Source: DATEBA01 sp035288045 (GTDB lineage: Bacteria > Actinomycetota > UBA4738 > HRBIN12). Taken from it: a stretch of DNA of 64,000 nt. Positions 25,114 through 33,493 of the stretch are shown here, piece by piece (position 1 is the first letter of the stretch; every line of letters starts with the position of its first letter). Under the pieces are notes generated by a model, which ran no database searches, had not been told where the DNA came from, and saw only the letters and a list, made by a program, of their open reading frames with translations. The stretch spans positions 1 to 64,000 of the forward strand of contig DATEBA010000052.1 in assembly GCA_035288045.1 (NCBI GenBank), given 5' to 3'. Made by a program: the position numbers and the translations under genes.

Positions 25114-26556
25114 TCAGTCGAGCGCCCACATCACGTGCTTGATCTGCGTGTAGTCCTCCAGCGAGTACATCGACATGTCCTTGCCGTATCCGCTCTCCTT
25201 GTACCCGCCGTGGGGCATCTCGGCCGTGATCATGAAGTGGGTGTTCACCCAGACCGCCCCGAACTGCAGCCTGCGGGCCGCCCGCATCGCTCGCCCGGCG
25301 TCCCGGGTCCATACCGAGGCCGCCAGCCCGTACACCACGTCGTTCGCCCACTTCACGGCCTCGTCGTCGTCGCTGAAGCGCTGAACCGTGACCACGGGGC
25401 CGAAGACCTCCTGCTGGACGATCTCCGACTTCTGGTCGACGTCGGTGACGACGGTCGGCTTGTAGTAGAAGCCCTTGCCGGGCATCTCCTCGCCACCGGT
25501 GAGCACCTTTGCGCCCGAGTCCTGCGCGCGGTCGACGAACCTCTTGACGCTCTCGCGCTGCCTCGCAGACACGAGGGGCCCCACCTCGACCTCCTCGTCG
25601 GTGATGTCCCCGACCTTGATCGACTCGACCGCCGGCACGAGCTCGGAGAGCAGGTCCTCGTAGATCCCGGGACCCGCCACGACCCGGCAGGAAGCCGTGC
25701 AGTCCTGGCCGGTGTTCGCGTAGCCGCCGAACTTGAGGGCCTCGATCACGGACTCGAGGTTCGCGTCGTCGAACACCACCACAGGCGCCTTCCCGCCGAG
25801 CTCGAGGTGGGCGCGCTTCACGGTCTGCGCCGCGTTCGCCGCGATGGTCTTGCCGGTGGCCGTGTCACCGGTGACCGACACCAGCCGCACGGCCGGATGC
25901 TTCGTGATCTGGTCACCGATAACCGAGCCCCGTCCGGTTACCACGTTCAGCACCCCGGGCGGCAGGATGTCCTGGGACAGCTCGGCCAACCGGAGCGTCG
26001 TGAGGGGCGTGATCTCCGCGGGCTTGAGCACCGAGGTGTTCCCCGCGGCGAGCGCCGGGCCGACCTTCCAGATCGCCATCATGAGCGGGTAGTTCCAGGG
26101 ACAGATACCTGCGGTCACCCCTAGGGGCTCGCGACGGATGATGCTCGTGAAGCCGCGCTCGTATTCCCCGGACGACTTGCCCTCCTGGACCCTGGCCGCC
26201 CCGGCGAAGAAGCGAAGGTTGTCCACGATGAAGGGCACGTCGGCCTTGGCGACCGCGATCGGCTTGCCGACGTCGATCGACTCCAGGTACGCGAGGTTGT
26301 CGGCGTCTTTCTCCATCGCGTCCGCGAGCTTCAACATCATGTCCGCCCGCTCCTTGGGCGGGGTGTCGAACCACACCTCGTCGTATGCCTTCTGCGCGGC
26401 CTCGACGGCGCGGTCGGCGTCCTCACGGGTCGCTACGGCGACCTCCGCGACGGTCTCCTCGGTCGCCGGGTTGATGTCGGGCTCCCTCTCGCCAGTCGCG
26501 GAGCCAACCCACTCGCCCCCGATGTACAACTTCCAGGACCTCACGTCGGTGGCCAT
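25114..26556 (-). CDS. Aldehyde dehydrogenase, aminobutyraldehyde dehydrogenase-like
   Basis: 480 residues. Catalytic motifs: GICPWNYPLMMAIWKVGPAL, SVTGDTATGK, the general base in HLELGGKAP and the cysteine in GQDCTASCR. SVTGDT and GQDCTA are typical of gamma-aminobutyraldehyde and betaine-aldehyde-type enzymes, so an aminoaldehyde from diamine or lysine breakdown is the likely substrate. GGGGAGG precedes the ATG. The 184-base region upstream also carries the start of a gene on the other strand; TATC/TACT-like hexamers there are candidate -10 sites but none is clear. Confidence 0.92.
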   Translation of the reverse strand: MATDVRSWKLYIGGEWVGSATGEREPDINPATEETVAEVAVATREDADRAVEAAQKAYDEVWFDTPPKERADMMLKLADAMEKDADNLAYLESIDVGKPIAVAKADVPFIVDNLRFFAGAARVQEGKSSGEYERGFTSIIRREPLGVTAGICPWNYPLMMAIWKVGPALAAGNTSVLKPAEITPLTTLRLAELSQDILPPGVLNVVTGRGSVIGDQITKHPAVRLVSVTGDTATGKTIAANAAQTVKRAHLELGGKAPVVVFDDANLESVIEALKFGGYANTGQDCTASCRVVAGPGIYEDLLSELVPAVESIKVGDITDEEVEVGPLVSARQRESVKRFVDRAQDSGAKVLTGGEEMPGKGFYYKPTVVTDVDQKSEIVQQEVFGPVVTVQRFSDDDEAVKWANDVVYGLAASVWTRDAGRAMRAARRLQFGAVWVNTHFMITAEMPHGGYKESGYGKDMSMYSLEDYTQIKHVMWALD

Positions 26557-26740
26557 GCTGACCTCCCCTCCATACGGGACTGGGGCCTCTTCGCGGCCCG
26601 CAACGGATAAGTATGCCGCTCCGCGCGCGAACCCGCGACCCGACGTTCCGGCTGCCGCAGTCGGCGCGCCTGTACGGAGGGGACAACGCCTCCCTGGCGC
26701 CCAGGCGCCGACCGGCGTACCGTCAGCGTGGGGGTGGGCA

Positions 26741-27172
26741 TTGCGACGCTACCTGATCCTCGCCAACCGGACGCTCGGCGGCGGGCGCCTGGCGGACAAG
26801 GTCCGGGAGCTGATACAGCTGGGGCCCTGCGGATTCCACGTGCTGGTTCCGGCCACCCCGCCCTCAAACCACCCCTGGACGGAGGGAGAGACGCTGGCCG
26901 CGGCCCGCGTCCGCTTGCGGGCGGCGCTTGCTCGCCTCCACGATCTGGGCGTCGAGGCCGACGGCGAGATCGGGGACGCGAGACCGATCCAGGCGGTGGC
27001 CGACCTGATCGAGCGGGGCGAGCGCTTCGACGAGATCGTGGTCTCGACGCTTCCCCCCGGCCCCTCCCGGTGGCTGAGGATGGACCTGCCGCGGCGGATC
27101 GAGGCGCAGTTCGGGATCCCGGTCATCCACGTCGTCGGCGAGCCCGAGCCGGCCCACGTCCGACGGCCCTAG
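26741..27172 (+). CDS. UspA-like small cytoplasmic protein of unknown function
   Basis: 143 residues beginning with TTG: LRRYLILANRTLGGGRLAD. An alpha/beta protein with DEIVVSTLPPGPSRWLRMDL near residue 100 and IPVIHVV at the end, matching an actinobacterial group usually called universal-stress-like. No ATP-binding glycine loop is obvious. GGGGGTGGG precedes the TTG, and TACCGT lies about 20 bases upstream as a possible -10. A longer in-frame reading through the antisense of the ALDH gene is not believed. Its stop shares CTAG with the convergent pucR-type gene. Confidence 0.65.
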   Translation: MRRYLILANRTLGGGRLADKVRELIQLGPCGFHVLVPATPPSNHPWTEGETLAAARVRLRAALARLHDLGVEADGEIGDARPIQAVADLIERGERFDEIVVSTLPPGPSRWLRMDLPRRIEAQFGIPVIHVVGEPEPAHVRRP

Positions 27173-28716
27173 GAGTCAGACTGGGCGGCGAGCAGCTCGC
27201 GCGCCCGGAGCGCGAGCCAGAACTCCATACGGTCGAACGAGCTCGAGAGGTCGCGCCCGGTGAGCTCCTCCACCTTGCGCATGCGGTAGCGCAGCGTGTG
27301 GCGGTGAACGTACAGGTGGGCCGCGGCGGTCTCCCAGCGCGCGTTGTGCTGGAGGAACGCCTGGAGCGACGGGAGCAGCTCACCGCCGTGGTCCTCGTCG
27401 TAGGAGTCGAGGGGAACGAGGAGCGAGTCGGCGAACGCCCGCAGAGCATCCGGCTCGGACATCGACAGCAGTAGTCGGTAGGTGCCGAGATCCTCGAACC
27501 CGGCTGAGGCCCATCCCTCGAGGCGGCAGACCTGCAGGGCGTACCTCGCCTCCCGGAAGCTCCGCCCCACCTCGTCTGCCGCGACCGTGCTCCCCGAGCC
27601 GGCTCGGACCTCCGTTCCGACACGCGAGCCTATGCCCTTGCACAGATCGCCCAGGTCGCGGTCCCCGTCCGCGGGCACGAGCACGTTTGCCCCGGACGCG
27701 TGCGGGGAGACGAGGAATCCCCCGCCCTCGCGGGAGAAAAGGTCCTCGGCGGCGTGCGTCAGGTCGGGGGGATCTCCGCCCTCGAGCGACACCGCAACGA
27801 CCTCGGCCCCCTTGGCGAAACCGAACCGCGCGAGGCCGCGCGTGGCCTCTGCCAGCGACAGCTGACCTTGCACGAGCTCCTGGAAGAAGTCCCCCTGCAG
27901 CTTCCGCTCGGCATCCGCGACGGCCTTTGCCTTCGCCAGCTCGATGGCGAAGAGCGAGAGCGCGTGGCCGGCGACGATGCGGTCCGTCTGCCCTAGAGAC
28001 TCCGGCTTGCCGACGGCGAGGAACGCCTCGACCCTGCCCTGAGCCCCGACGGGCTGAATCCACACGTGATGACCGCGGTCCACGAGGGTCAGGCTGAAGC
28101 CGATCCCCTCCGGACGCGACCGCCGGAGCTCGTCCCACACGCGCTCGCTCCGGAGCTGCGCGTTCCTCGAGGTCGCCGCGAGGGGCATCCCGTGCAAGTC
28201 CAGAAGCAGTGCCCACCCCTTCACCACGTTCGCGAGCGAATCCGCGATGCCTTCGACGCCGCGCCCGTCCATCACCGCACGAGTGAGGATCTGCTCGGAC
28301 TCGACCGCCCTGTGGAGCACGTCGAACTGCTCGGCGGCCAGCCGGGTAAAGACCGCCTCGGTGATGGCTATGAACGGGACCGGGTACGGGACCTCGAACA
28401 GCGGGAATCCTGACTCCTGGGCGGTCGTGACCAGCGCCTTCGGCACGCGGTCGTGGGATATCCCCAGACCGAACCCGAGGCCGACGCTGCCGGCCTCCAT
28501 GAGCCTGCGCAGGTACGAGCGCTGCCTGGCAGGCGAGGCGCCGACGAGCGACATGCCCGTCGTCAACAACAGCTCCCCGCCCTTCAGCCAGGGCGTCGGA
28601 TCCTCCAGCTCGGTCGAGTGCACCCATCGGATCGGGCGTTCGACGCCGGCCTCTCCGGCAAGGAGCCGTAGAGCAAGGCCGGGCACCGCAAGGATGTCCC
28701 GGATAGTGACCGCCAT
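27169..28716 (-). CDS. PucR-family transcriptional regulator
   Basis: 515 residues. The N-terminal PucR sensor domain (about 1-125) has VTIRDILAVPGLALRLLAG, WLKGGELLLTTGM and GFGLGI. A degenerate central domain follows, then the C-terminal HTH_30 (about 455-510) with AAAHLYVHRHTLRYRMRKVEE. PucR proteins control nitrogen-compound catabolism, usually of neighbouring genes. Divergent from the aminotransferase gene and next to the ALDH genes, it is their best regulator candidate. Start: the second ATG, 28716, is preferred because the family begins there and TACAAT lies 7 bases before it. Confidence 0.9.
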   Translation of the reverse strand: MAVTIRDILAVPGLALRLLAGEAGVERPIRWVHSTELEDPTPWLKGGELLLTTGMSLVGASPARQRSYLRRLMEAGSVGLGFGLGISHDRVPKALVTTAQESGFPLFEVPYPVPFIAITEAVFTRLAAEQFDVLHRAVESEQILTRAVMDGRGVEGIADSLANVVKGWALLLDLHGMPLAATSRNAQLRSERVWDELRRSRPEGIGFSLTLVDRGHHVWIQPVGAQGRVEAFLAVGKPESLGQTDRIVAGHALSLFAIELAKAKAVADAERKLQGDFFQELVQGQLSLAEATRGLARFGFAKGAEVVAVSLEGGDPPDLTHAAEDLFSREGGGFLVSPHASGANVLVPADGDRDLGDLCKGIGSRVGTEVRAGSGSTVAADEVGRSFREARYALQVCRLEGWASAGFEDLGTYRLLLSMSEPDALRAFADSLLVPLDSYDEDHGGELLPSLQAFLQHNARWETAAAHLYVHRHTLRYRMRKVEELTGRDLSSSFDRMEFWLALRARELLAAQSDS

Positions 28717-28729
28717 CCCGGCCATTGTA
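28717..28729 (-). promoter_or_regulatory. Putative leaderless promoter of the PucR-type gene
   Basis: On the minus strand TACAAT (28724-28729), 7 bases, then ATG at 28716. The hexamer lies inside the left arm of the inverted repeat at 28725-28741, so a bound regulator would block it. Confidence 0.5.
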
Positions 28730-28741
28730 CGGGCAGTACAA
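28725..28741. promoter_or_regulatory. Putative PucR operator, site 1
   Basis: TTGTAC-GGGCA-GTACAA is a perfect 6-5-6 inverted repeat in the region between pucR-type and aminotransferase genes. It overlaps the pucR -10 hexamer, consistent with autoregulation. Confidence 0.5.
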
Positions 28742-28776
28742 AGCGCGCCGCCAGGGCCTCCTCACCGCGCTCCGCG

Positions 28777-28793
28777 ATGGACGGACCGTACAA
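28777..28793. promoter_or_regulatory. Putative PucR operator, site 2
   Basis: ATGGACGGACCGTACAA matches site 1 at 13 of 17 positions with an intact right arm; the match continues through AAGC in both. It lies exactly 52 bp from site 1, about five helical turns, so two dimers would sit on the same DNA face. Confidence 0.45.
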
Positions 28794-28891
28794 AGCCCCG
28801 AGGGAGGCTTGGTCCCGGAGCCGCCTGACAGGCTCGCCGGCCGGCCCGAAACTCGGCTGAGGCAGGTCGGCGAAGCAGAGAGGGAGAGCTC

Positions 28892-30229
28892 ATGGACATC
28901 CCGCAGGAGCGCAAGGTAGTGACCGAGATCCCCGGGCCCAGGTCCAAGGAGCTGTTCGCCCGCAGGCAGACAGCCGTGCCCCGCGGGGTTTTCAACATCC
29001 ACCCGATCGTCAGCGCGCGCGCCTCGGGAGCGATAATCGAGGACGTCGACGGGAACCGGCTGATCGACTTCGCGACCGGCATCGCCGTGCTGAACGTCGG
29101 ACATGCCTCCCCAGCGGTCGTGGAAGCCGCCCAGCGCCAACTCGAGCTCGATACCCACACCTGCTTCCACGTGACGGCCAACGAACCCTACATCGCGCTC
29201 GCGGAGCGGCTGAACGCGCTTGCCCCGGGAGACTTCGAGAAGAGGACGATGTTCGCGAACTCGGGCGCTGAGGCCGTCGAGAACGCGATCAAGATCGCAC
29301 GGTACGCGACTAAGCGGCCGGCCGTCGTCACGTTCGACCACGCGTTCCACGGGCGAACCCTCCTCGCGATGTCGCTAACGGCCAAGGTGATGCCCTACAA
29401 GCAGGGATTCGGGCCGTTCGCACCGGAGGTCTATCGCCTGCCGTTCGCCTACCCCTACCGCTGGCCGAGCGGTCCCGAGCGCTGCGCGGAGGAGGCGCTC
29501 GCGTATGCGCTCGACGAGATCCACAAGCACGTGGGCGAGGAGAACATCGCCGCGATCATCACCGAGCCGATCCAGGGCGAGGGCGGATTCATCGTCCCCG
29601 CTCCGGGGTTCCTGAAGGGGCTCGCGGACTTCGCCAAGGAGCACGGCATCTTGTTCGTGGCGGACGAGATCCAGAGCGGGATGGGCCGCGCCGCCCGATG
29701 GTTCGCGATCGAGGACGAGGGGGTCGTTCCCGACATCATCACCTCGGCGAAGTCGCTCGGCGGCGGACTCCCGATCTCCGCGGTCACCGGGATGGCCGAC
29801 GTGATGGACGCGGTCCACGCCGGCGGCCTCGGGGGCACATACGGCGGAAACCCCGTGGCGGCGGCGGCCGCGCTCGCGGTCATCGACCAGATCGAGCGCG
29901 AAGGCCTCCTCGAGCGCTCGCGCGCGCTCGGTGAGCACGTGCTCTCACGGCTCCGCGAGATGCAGGGACGGCACGAGGTGATCGGCGAGGTCAGGGGACG
30001 CGGGATGATGACGGCGGTCGAGCTCGTGAACGACCGCACCACGAAGGAGCCGCTGGACAGCCCCGCGGGCAGCGCGATCGTGCAGCGATGCCTGCAGGAC
30101 GGTGTCGTCATCCTCAAGGCAGGGACCTACGACAACGTGATCCGGCTCCTCCCGCCACTCACGATCGAGGAGAGCCTGCTCGACGACGGCCTGGACGTCC
30201 TGGACGAGGCGATCGCCGCGACCACGTAG
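28892..30229 (+). CDS. gabT: Class III aminotransferase, 4-aminobutyrate aminotransferase type
   Basis: 445 residues. It transfers the terminal amino group of GABA or a related omega-amino compound to 2-oxoglutarate. The PLP lysine is in TSAKSLGGGLP (about residue 287); FADEIQSGMGR-type VADEIQSGMGR, ANSGAEAVENAIK and FDHAFHGRT are all present. The name gabT rests on overall similarity; lysine or another omega-amino acid is possible in this lysine-dehydrogenase context. AGGGAG lies five bases before the ATG. It is divergent from the PucR-type gene with two operator-like sites between. Confidence 0.88.
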   Translation: MDIPQERKVVTEIPGPRSKELFARRQTAVPRGVFNIHPIVSARASGAIIEDVDGNRLIDFATGIAVLNVGHASPAVVEAAQRQLELDTHTCFHVTANEPYIALAERLNALAPGDFEKRTMFANSGAEAVENAIKIARYATKRPAVVTFDHAFHGRTLLAMSLTAKVMPYKQGFGPFAPEVYRLPFAYPYRWPSGPERCAEEALAYALDEIHKHVGEENIAAIITEPIQGEGGFIVPAPGFLKGLADFAKEHGILFVADEIQSGMGRAARWFAIEDEGVVPDIITSAKSLGGGLPISAVTGMADVMDAVHAGGLGGTYGGNPVAAAAALAVIDQIEREGLLERSRALGEHVLSRLREMQGRHEVIGEVRGRGMMTAVELVNDRTTKEPLDSPAGSAIVQRCLQDGVVILKAGTYDNVIRLLPPLTIEESLLDDGLDVLDEAIAATT

Positions 30230-30248
30230 CGCCCGCGCGGGGGGCGCT
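30228..30248 (+). terminator. Hairpin after the aminotransferase gene
   Basis: AGCGCCC and GGGCGCT flank a 7-base loop starting at the last base but one of the gabT stop codon. GC-rich with no U-tract; it separates gabT from the MFS promoter that follows. Confidence 0.45.
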
Positions 30249-30253
30249 GCTGC

Positions 30254-30268
30254 TAACGTGCCCGCACC
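30254..30268 (+). promoter_or_regulatory. Putative near-leaderless promoter of the MFS gene
   Basis: TAACGT (30254-30259), 9 bases, GTG at 30269; no Shine-Dalgarno sequence. Confidence 0.4.
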
Positions 30269-31504
30269 GTGAGGGTGCGCCGGTTCGCCATAGACCTCTC
30301 GCCGCTACGCGTCTCGCGGGACTTCAGGCGGATCTGGGTCGGGCTGCTCGTCTCGGAGATCGGGTGGCAGTTCTCGCTCGTGGCGGTGTTCGTGCAGGTG
30401 AACCGCCTCACACACTCTGCCGCGGCGGTCGGTCTCACGGGACTTGTCTGGCTCGTGGCGCTCATGGCCGGCTCGTTGCTGGGTGGGACGATCCTCGACG
30501 CGTACGACCGGAGGAAGCTGCTGATCGGCTCTCAGGTCGGGTTCGCGCTCGCCTCCGGCGTGCTCCTGGCCGGCGCGCTCATGGGGCGGCCGCCTCTGGC
30601 GCTCATCTACGGCGCGATAGCCGTGACCGCCGCGCTCTCCGCGATCGACGGCCCGACGCGCTCGGCCATGACGCCGCGGCTCGTCGGCCGCGAGCTGATC
30701 CCCGCGGCCCAGGCGCTCAATCAGGTGATCTGGAACGGCACCGGGCTCGTCGGCCCCGCGCTCGCCGGCCTCGTCATCCAGCGCTTCGACCTCGCCTGGG
30801 CCTTCGGGATCGACCTCGCGACCTACGGCGCCATGCTCGCTGCGGCGCTCGCCATCCGGCCGATGCCGCCCGATCGGGGCGAGCACTCGGCGACCGGGTG
30901 GGCGGCGGTGCGCGAGGGGTTCGGCTACCTCCGGGGCAGGAGGATGTTGCGATCGACGTTCGCGATAGACCTCGTCGCCATGATCTTCGGGATGCCGCGA
31001 GCGCTGTTCCCCATCCTCGCGACGACCCGCTTCCACGGCGGGGACGCCGTCGTCGGATATCTCTTCGCGGCCCCGGCGGTGGGCGCGTTCCTCGGCGCAC
31101 TGACCGGTGGGTGGGTACGCGGGGTCAGCCGCCAGGGAACCGCGGTGCTCTGGGCCGTCGTCGCCTGGGGCGCGGGGATCGCCGCGTTCGGGCTTGCGGG
31201 TGACGACCTCCCGCTGGCCGTCGTCTTCCTGGCCTTCGCCGGCGCCGCCGACGTGGTGTCGGCGATCTTCCGAAGCACGATCCTGCAGGTGACGGTCCCG
31301 GATCACCTCCGGGGGAGGCTCTCGGGGATACATATCCTCGTCGTAACCGGCGGCCCACGACTCGGCGACCTGGAGGCCGGGCTCGTCGCGCAGTGGTTCA
31401 CCCCTGCGATCTCGGTCGTCTCCGGCGGGATCCTCTGCATCGTCGGTGCGGCGGCGGTCGCGCTCGCCTACCCGGAGCTCCGCCGCTACCGAGCAGGCAC
31501 CTGA
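30269..31504 (+). CDS. MFS transporter, EntS-like exporter family
   Basis: 411-residue integral membrane protein with about 12 hydrophobic helices. After the cytoplasmic start (SPLRVSRDFRRIWVGLLVS) it has the MFS loop 2-3 motif DAYDRRKLLIGSQ and PTRSAMTPRLV, typical of the DHA3/EntS-type exporters that extrude siderophores or drugs. The substrate is unknown. Neighbouring genes are not of one pathway. Confidence 0.85.
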   Translation: MRVRRFAIDLSPLRVSRDFRRIWVGLLVSEIGWQFSLVAVFVQVNRLTHSAAAVGLTGLVWLVALMAGSLLGGTILDAYDRRKLLIGSQVGFALASGVLLAGALMGRPPLALIYGAIAVTAALSAIDGPTRSAMTPRLVGRELIPAAQALNQVIWNGTGLVGPALAGLVIQRFDLAWAFGIDLATYGAMLAAALAIRPMPPDRGEHSATGWAAVREGFGYLRGRRMLRSTFAIDLVAMIFGMPRALFPILATTRFHGGDAVVGYLFAAPAVGAFLGALTGGWVRGVSRQGTAVLWAVVAWGAGIAAFGLAGDDLPLAVVFLAFAGAADVVSAIFRSTILQVTVPDHLRGRLSGIHILVVTGGPRLGDLEAGLVAQWFTPAISVVSGGILCIVGAAAVALAYPELRRYRAGT

Positions 31505-31505
31505 C

Positions 31506-32345
31506 TCACGCCGCGCGCAGCCTGCGCATTAGGTCGCCGTCCAACCGAGCCAGGAACCCAACCATCGCCCGGCCCGTCCGCACGAGGTCGCGCGGCTCGA
31601 GGTTCCGCGGGGTGTCCGAGGGCGAGTGGTAGTCGGGCTCATCGCCGCTCCACAGGAATGCTCCCGGTATCCCCGCCCGCTCGAACGGGCCGTGGTCGGA
31701 GCAGTCGCACCCAAGGTCGAACACCGCCCTTATCCCCGCTCGCCCGAACGTCCGAACGAGGATCCTCGCTAGCAACTTCGGCGCCATGCCCGTGGTCGAG
31801 ACGATCAGCGGCCGACCGTCGGCGATCATGTCGACCGAAACCATCCCGGGAGTTCGGCTCACACCCGCACTGCCGAGCCGGCGCACGTGCGTCGCCGATC
31901 CGACGTGATGGCGGCCGTCGTCGCCGTACTCCTCCGAACCGAAAGCGACGAATCGGAGGAACCTGGCCTCCGTCGTTCCCGCGGCGATCCGCGCCAGCTC
32001 CAATACCACGGCTACCCCCGAGGCGTTGTCGTTCGCCCCCGGTGACCCGGGTACGGTGTCCATGTGCCCCCCGATCACCAGCGGGTGCTCGACGGCACCG
32101 GGCCACCAAGCGACCACGTTCCGCGATCTGCGCCCGTCGACGCCGAACCGCTGGATCTTGACCCGATAGCCGAGCCGATCGAACTCCCGCGCGACGTACC
32201 GCGAAGCACGCTTCTCTGCGCGGGACCCGCGGACCCGCGGCCCGATGCCGCTCGCGAGACGCCGCACGTGCCCCATCGCCTTGGAGCGGGAGAAGTCGGA
32301 GCCCGACGCGGCGGAAGGGCTCGCCGCGAGGACCGCCAGCGTCAC
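31506..32345 (-). CDS. M28-family zinc aminopeptidase, probably exported
   Basis: About 280 residues. The zinc ligands and catalytic residues are present in order: GGHMDTVPGSPGANDNASG (His, Asp), GSEEYG (catalytic Glu plus ligand Glu), VSVDMI (Asp) and DYHSPSDTP (His). The GTG at 32345 gives a short hydrophobic start. The same frame continues upstream as RRPRAWLALA without a normal start codon before the upstream gene ends, so the signal peptide may begin earlier with a rare codon. Peptides cleaved are unknown. Confidence 0.8.
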   Translation of the reverse strand: MTLAVLAASPSAASGSDFSRSKAMGHVRRLASGIGPRVRGSRAEKRASRYVAREFDRLGYRVKIQRFGVDGRRSRNVVAWWPGAVEHPLVIGGHMDTVPGSPGANDNASGVAVVLELARIAAGTTEARFLRFVAFGSEEYGDDGRHHVGSATHVRRLGSAGVSRTPGMVSVDMIADGRPLIVSTTGMAPKLLARILVRTFGRAGIRAVFDLGCDCSDHGPFERAGIPGAFLWSGDEPDYHSPSDTPRNLEPRDLVRTGRAMVGFLARLDGDLMRRLRAA

Positions 32346-32376
32346 CGCCAGGGCGAGCCACGCGCGCGGGCGCCTC

Positions 32377-32658
32377 TCACCCGTGGCGCACGCTCCGCTC
32401 GCTGGATCCGGGAGGCCGCAGTATCAGCCGATCGTGAGGCTCCTCGACGTCGACGATCCCCTCTATCCCCCGCTCAACCAGCAGCTGGAAGCCTGCGTGA
32501 CTGACGAGCTCGTCCTCCTCGGACCGTTCGTCGGTGAGCGCGAAGACGAAGCCGCCCTCGCCGCGCGAAAGCCGAACGGTAGCCTCGGGGTTGAAGCGGC
32601 GCGCGGCCTCATGGGTGCGGGAAAGGATCTCAACGGCCCAGTCCGTGAACCCGATCAC
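32377..32658 (-). CDS. HesB-like protein lacking cluster cysteines
   Basis: 93 residues. FTDWAVEILSRTHEAARRF at the start, GGFVFALTDERSEEDELV in the middle and GIVDVEEPHDRLILRP near the end follow the A-type Fe-S carrier fold, but there is no cysteine at all, so it cannot bind a cluster the usual way. It may be a regulator or scaffold, or an unrelated protein of similar shape. The GTG start lies 6 bases from TACCAT. The M28 peptidase gene begins 32 bases further on. Confidence 0.6.
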   Translation of the reverse strand: MIGFTDWAVEILSRTHEAARRFNPEATVRLSRGEGGFVFALTDERSEEDELVSHAGFQLLVERGIEGIVDVEEPHDRLILRPPGSSERSVRHG

Positions 32659-32670
32659 GGAGCGATGGTA
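32659..32670 (-). promoter_or_regulatory. Putative leaderless promoter of the HesB-like gene
   Basis: On the minus strand TACCAT (32665-32670), 6 bases, GTG at 32658. Confidence 0.5.
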
Positions 32671-32719
32671 GAACGAACCGGGCTGGCGTTCGCCCGGTCC
32701 CCTTCCGGAGGCCGCACTT

Positions 32720-32959
32720 CTACTCCCGCGCGCCGGCCTGCGGGCGAAGCGACCATGAGAACCGCGGGAGCCCGTTGCGACGGATGTCGACAAGGGCGAA
32801 CACACCGAACAAGATCGCCGCTCCTCCCGCGAACAGTACGTGGAAAAGGTGGTGTCCGAACGCCGTCCCGAACCGGTCGAGCAGCACGTGGCCTGCCTCT
32901 CCAAGCGCGACCAGCGCGCCGCCGACAGCCCCCAGCCGCGCCAGCCGCTTGAGCGTCAC
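32720..32959 (-). CDS. Small two-helix membrane protein
   Basis: 79 residues, GTG start. A positively charged start (MTLKRLARLG) is followed by a hydrophobic stretch to about residue 27, a His-containing segment (FGTAFGHHLFHVLFAGGAA) and a second helix to about residue 58, then a basic tail. It starts three bases after the DUF4383 stop, so the two are coupled. Family not recognised. Confidence 0.65.
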   Translation of the reverse strand: MTLKRLARLGAVGGALVALGEAGHVLLDRFGTAFGHHLFHVLFAGGAAILFGVFALVDIRRNGLPRFSWSLRPQAGARE

Positions 32960-32962
32960 CCC

Positions 32963-33367
32963 CTAGGCCGTGGACTCCGTCACCGATCGGGAGCCGAAGC
33001 CGGCGTAGAGAGCGACGACGGCCGAGAAGAGATGAACGACGTTGTAGAAGTCCGGGATGTCGCCCTCGTACCCCAGGACGTCGCCGAACGACCCCGGGCT
33101 GCCGAGCCCCCACGCCGAGAGGACCAGGAAGATCACCCCGATGAACCTCGCGACGGTCTTCGCGGTCGCCTCGCTTCCGAAGAAAGACGCGAGCACGATC
33201 ACGCCGATGGCCCAATGCACGGCGTTCTGGATGGGAGTGAACTCGAAGATCGGATCCAGGCCGTCCTTGCCCGCGATGACCTCGATCAGCGCGACCGCCA
33301 GATAAGCGATCCCGAACAGGAGCGCGTAGAAGCGAGCGACCCCGTACTTGCCGTACGCACCAGCCAT
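32963..33367 (-). CDS. DUF4383-type membrane protein
   Basis: 134 residues with four predicted membrane helices. FYALLFGIAYLAVALIEV, IQNAVHWAIGVIVLASFF and IPDFYNVVHLFSAVVALYAG match the actinobacterial DUF4383 pattern of a short aspartate- and His-containing loop between helices. Function unknown. The ATG at 33367 follows GGAGG at good spacing; an ATG 33 bases upstream is less likely. Confidence 0.8.
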   Translation of the reverse strand: MAGAYGKYGVARFYALLFGIAYLAVALIEVIAGKDGLDPIFEFTPIQNAVHWAIGVIVLASFFGSEATAKTVARFIGVIFLVLSAWGLGSPGSFGDVLGYEGDIPDFYNVVHLFSAVVALYAGFGSRSVTESTA

Positions 33368-33481
33368 TGTCTCCCTCCGTCTCGTCGGGGCCTCAGCCAT
33401 GGTGCCATTCGCGCCCCCGGCGCTGTGGGATTTCCCTCTCGGCCGAAGTCGTCGCGTAACCTCTCAAGCCCGTAGACCGGT

Positions 33482-33493
33482 TACACTCTGGCT
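33482..33493 (+). promoter_or_regulatory. Putative leaderless promoter of the DNA glycosylase gene
   Basis: TACACT (33482-33487), 6 bases, ATG at 33494; no ribosome site. Confidence 0.55.

Noticed and set aside
24589..26124. A 511-codon plus-strand frame antisense to the two aldehyde dehydrogenase genes
   Set aside because: Both dehydrogenases are complete; the antisense product shows no recognisable fold or start signal.
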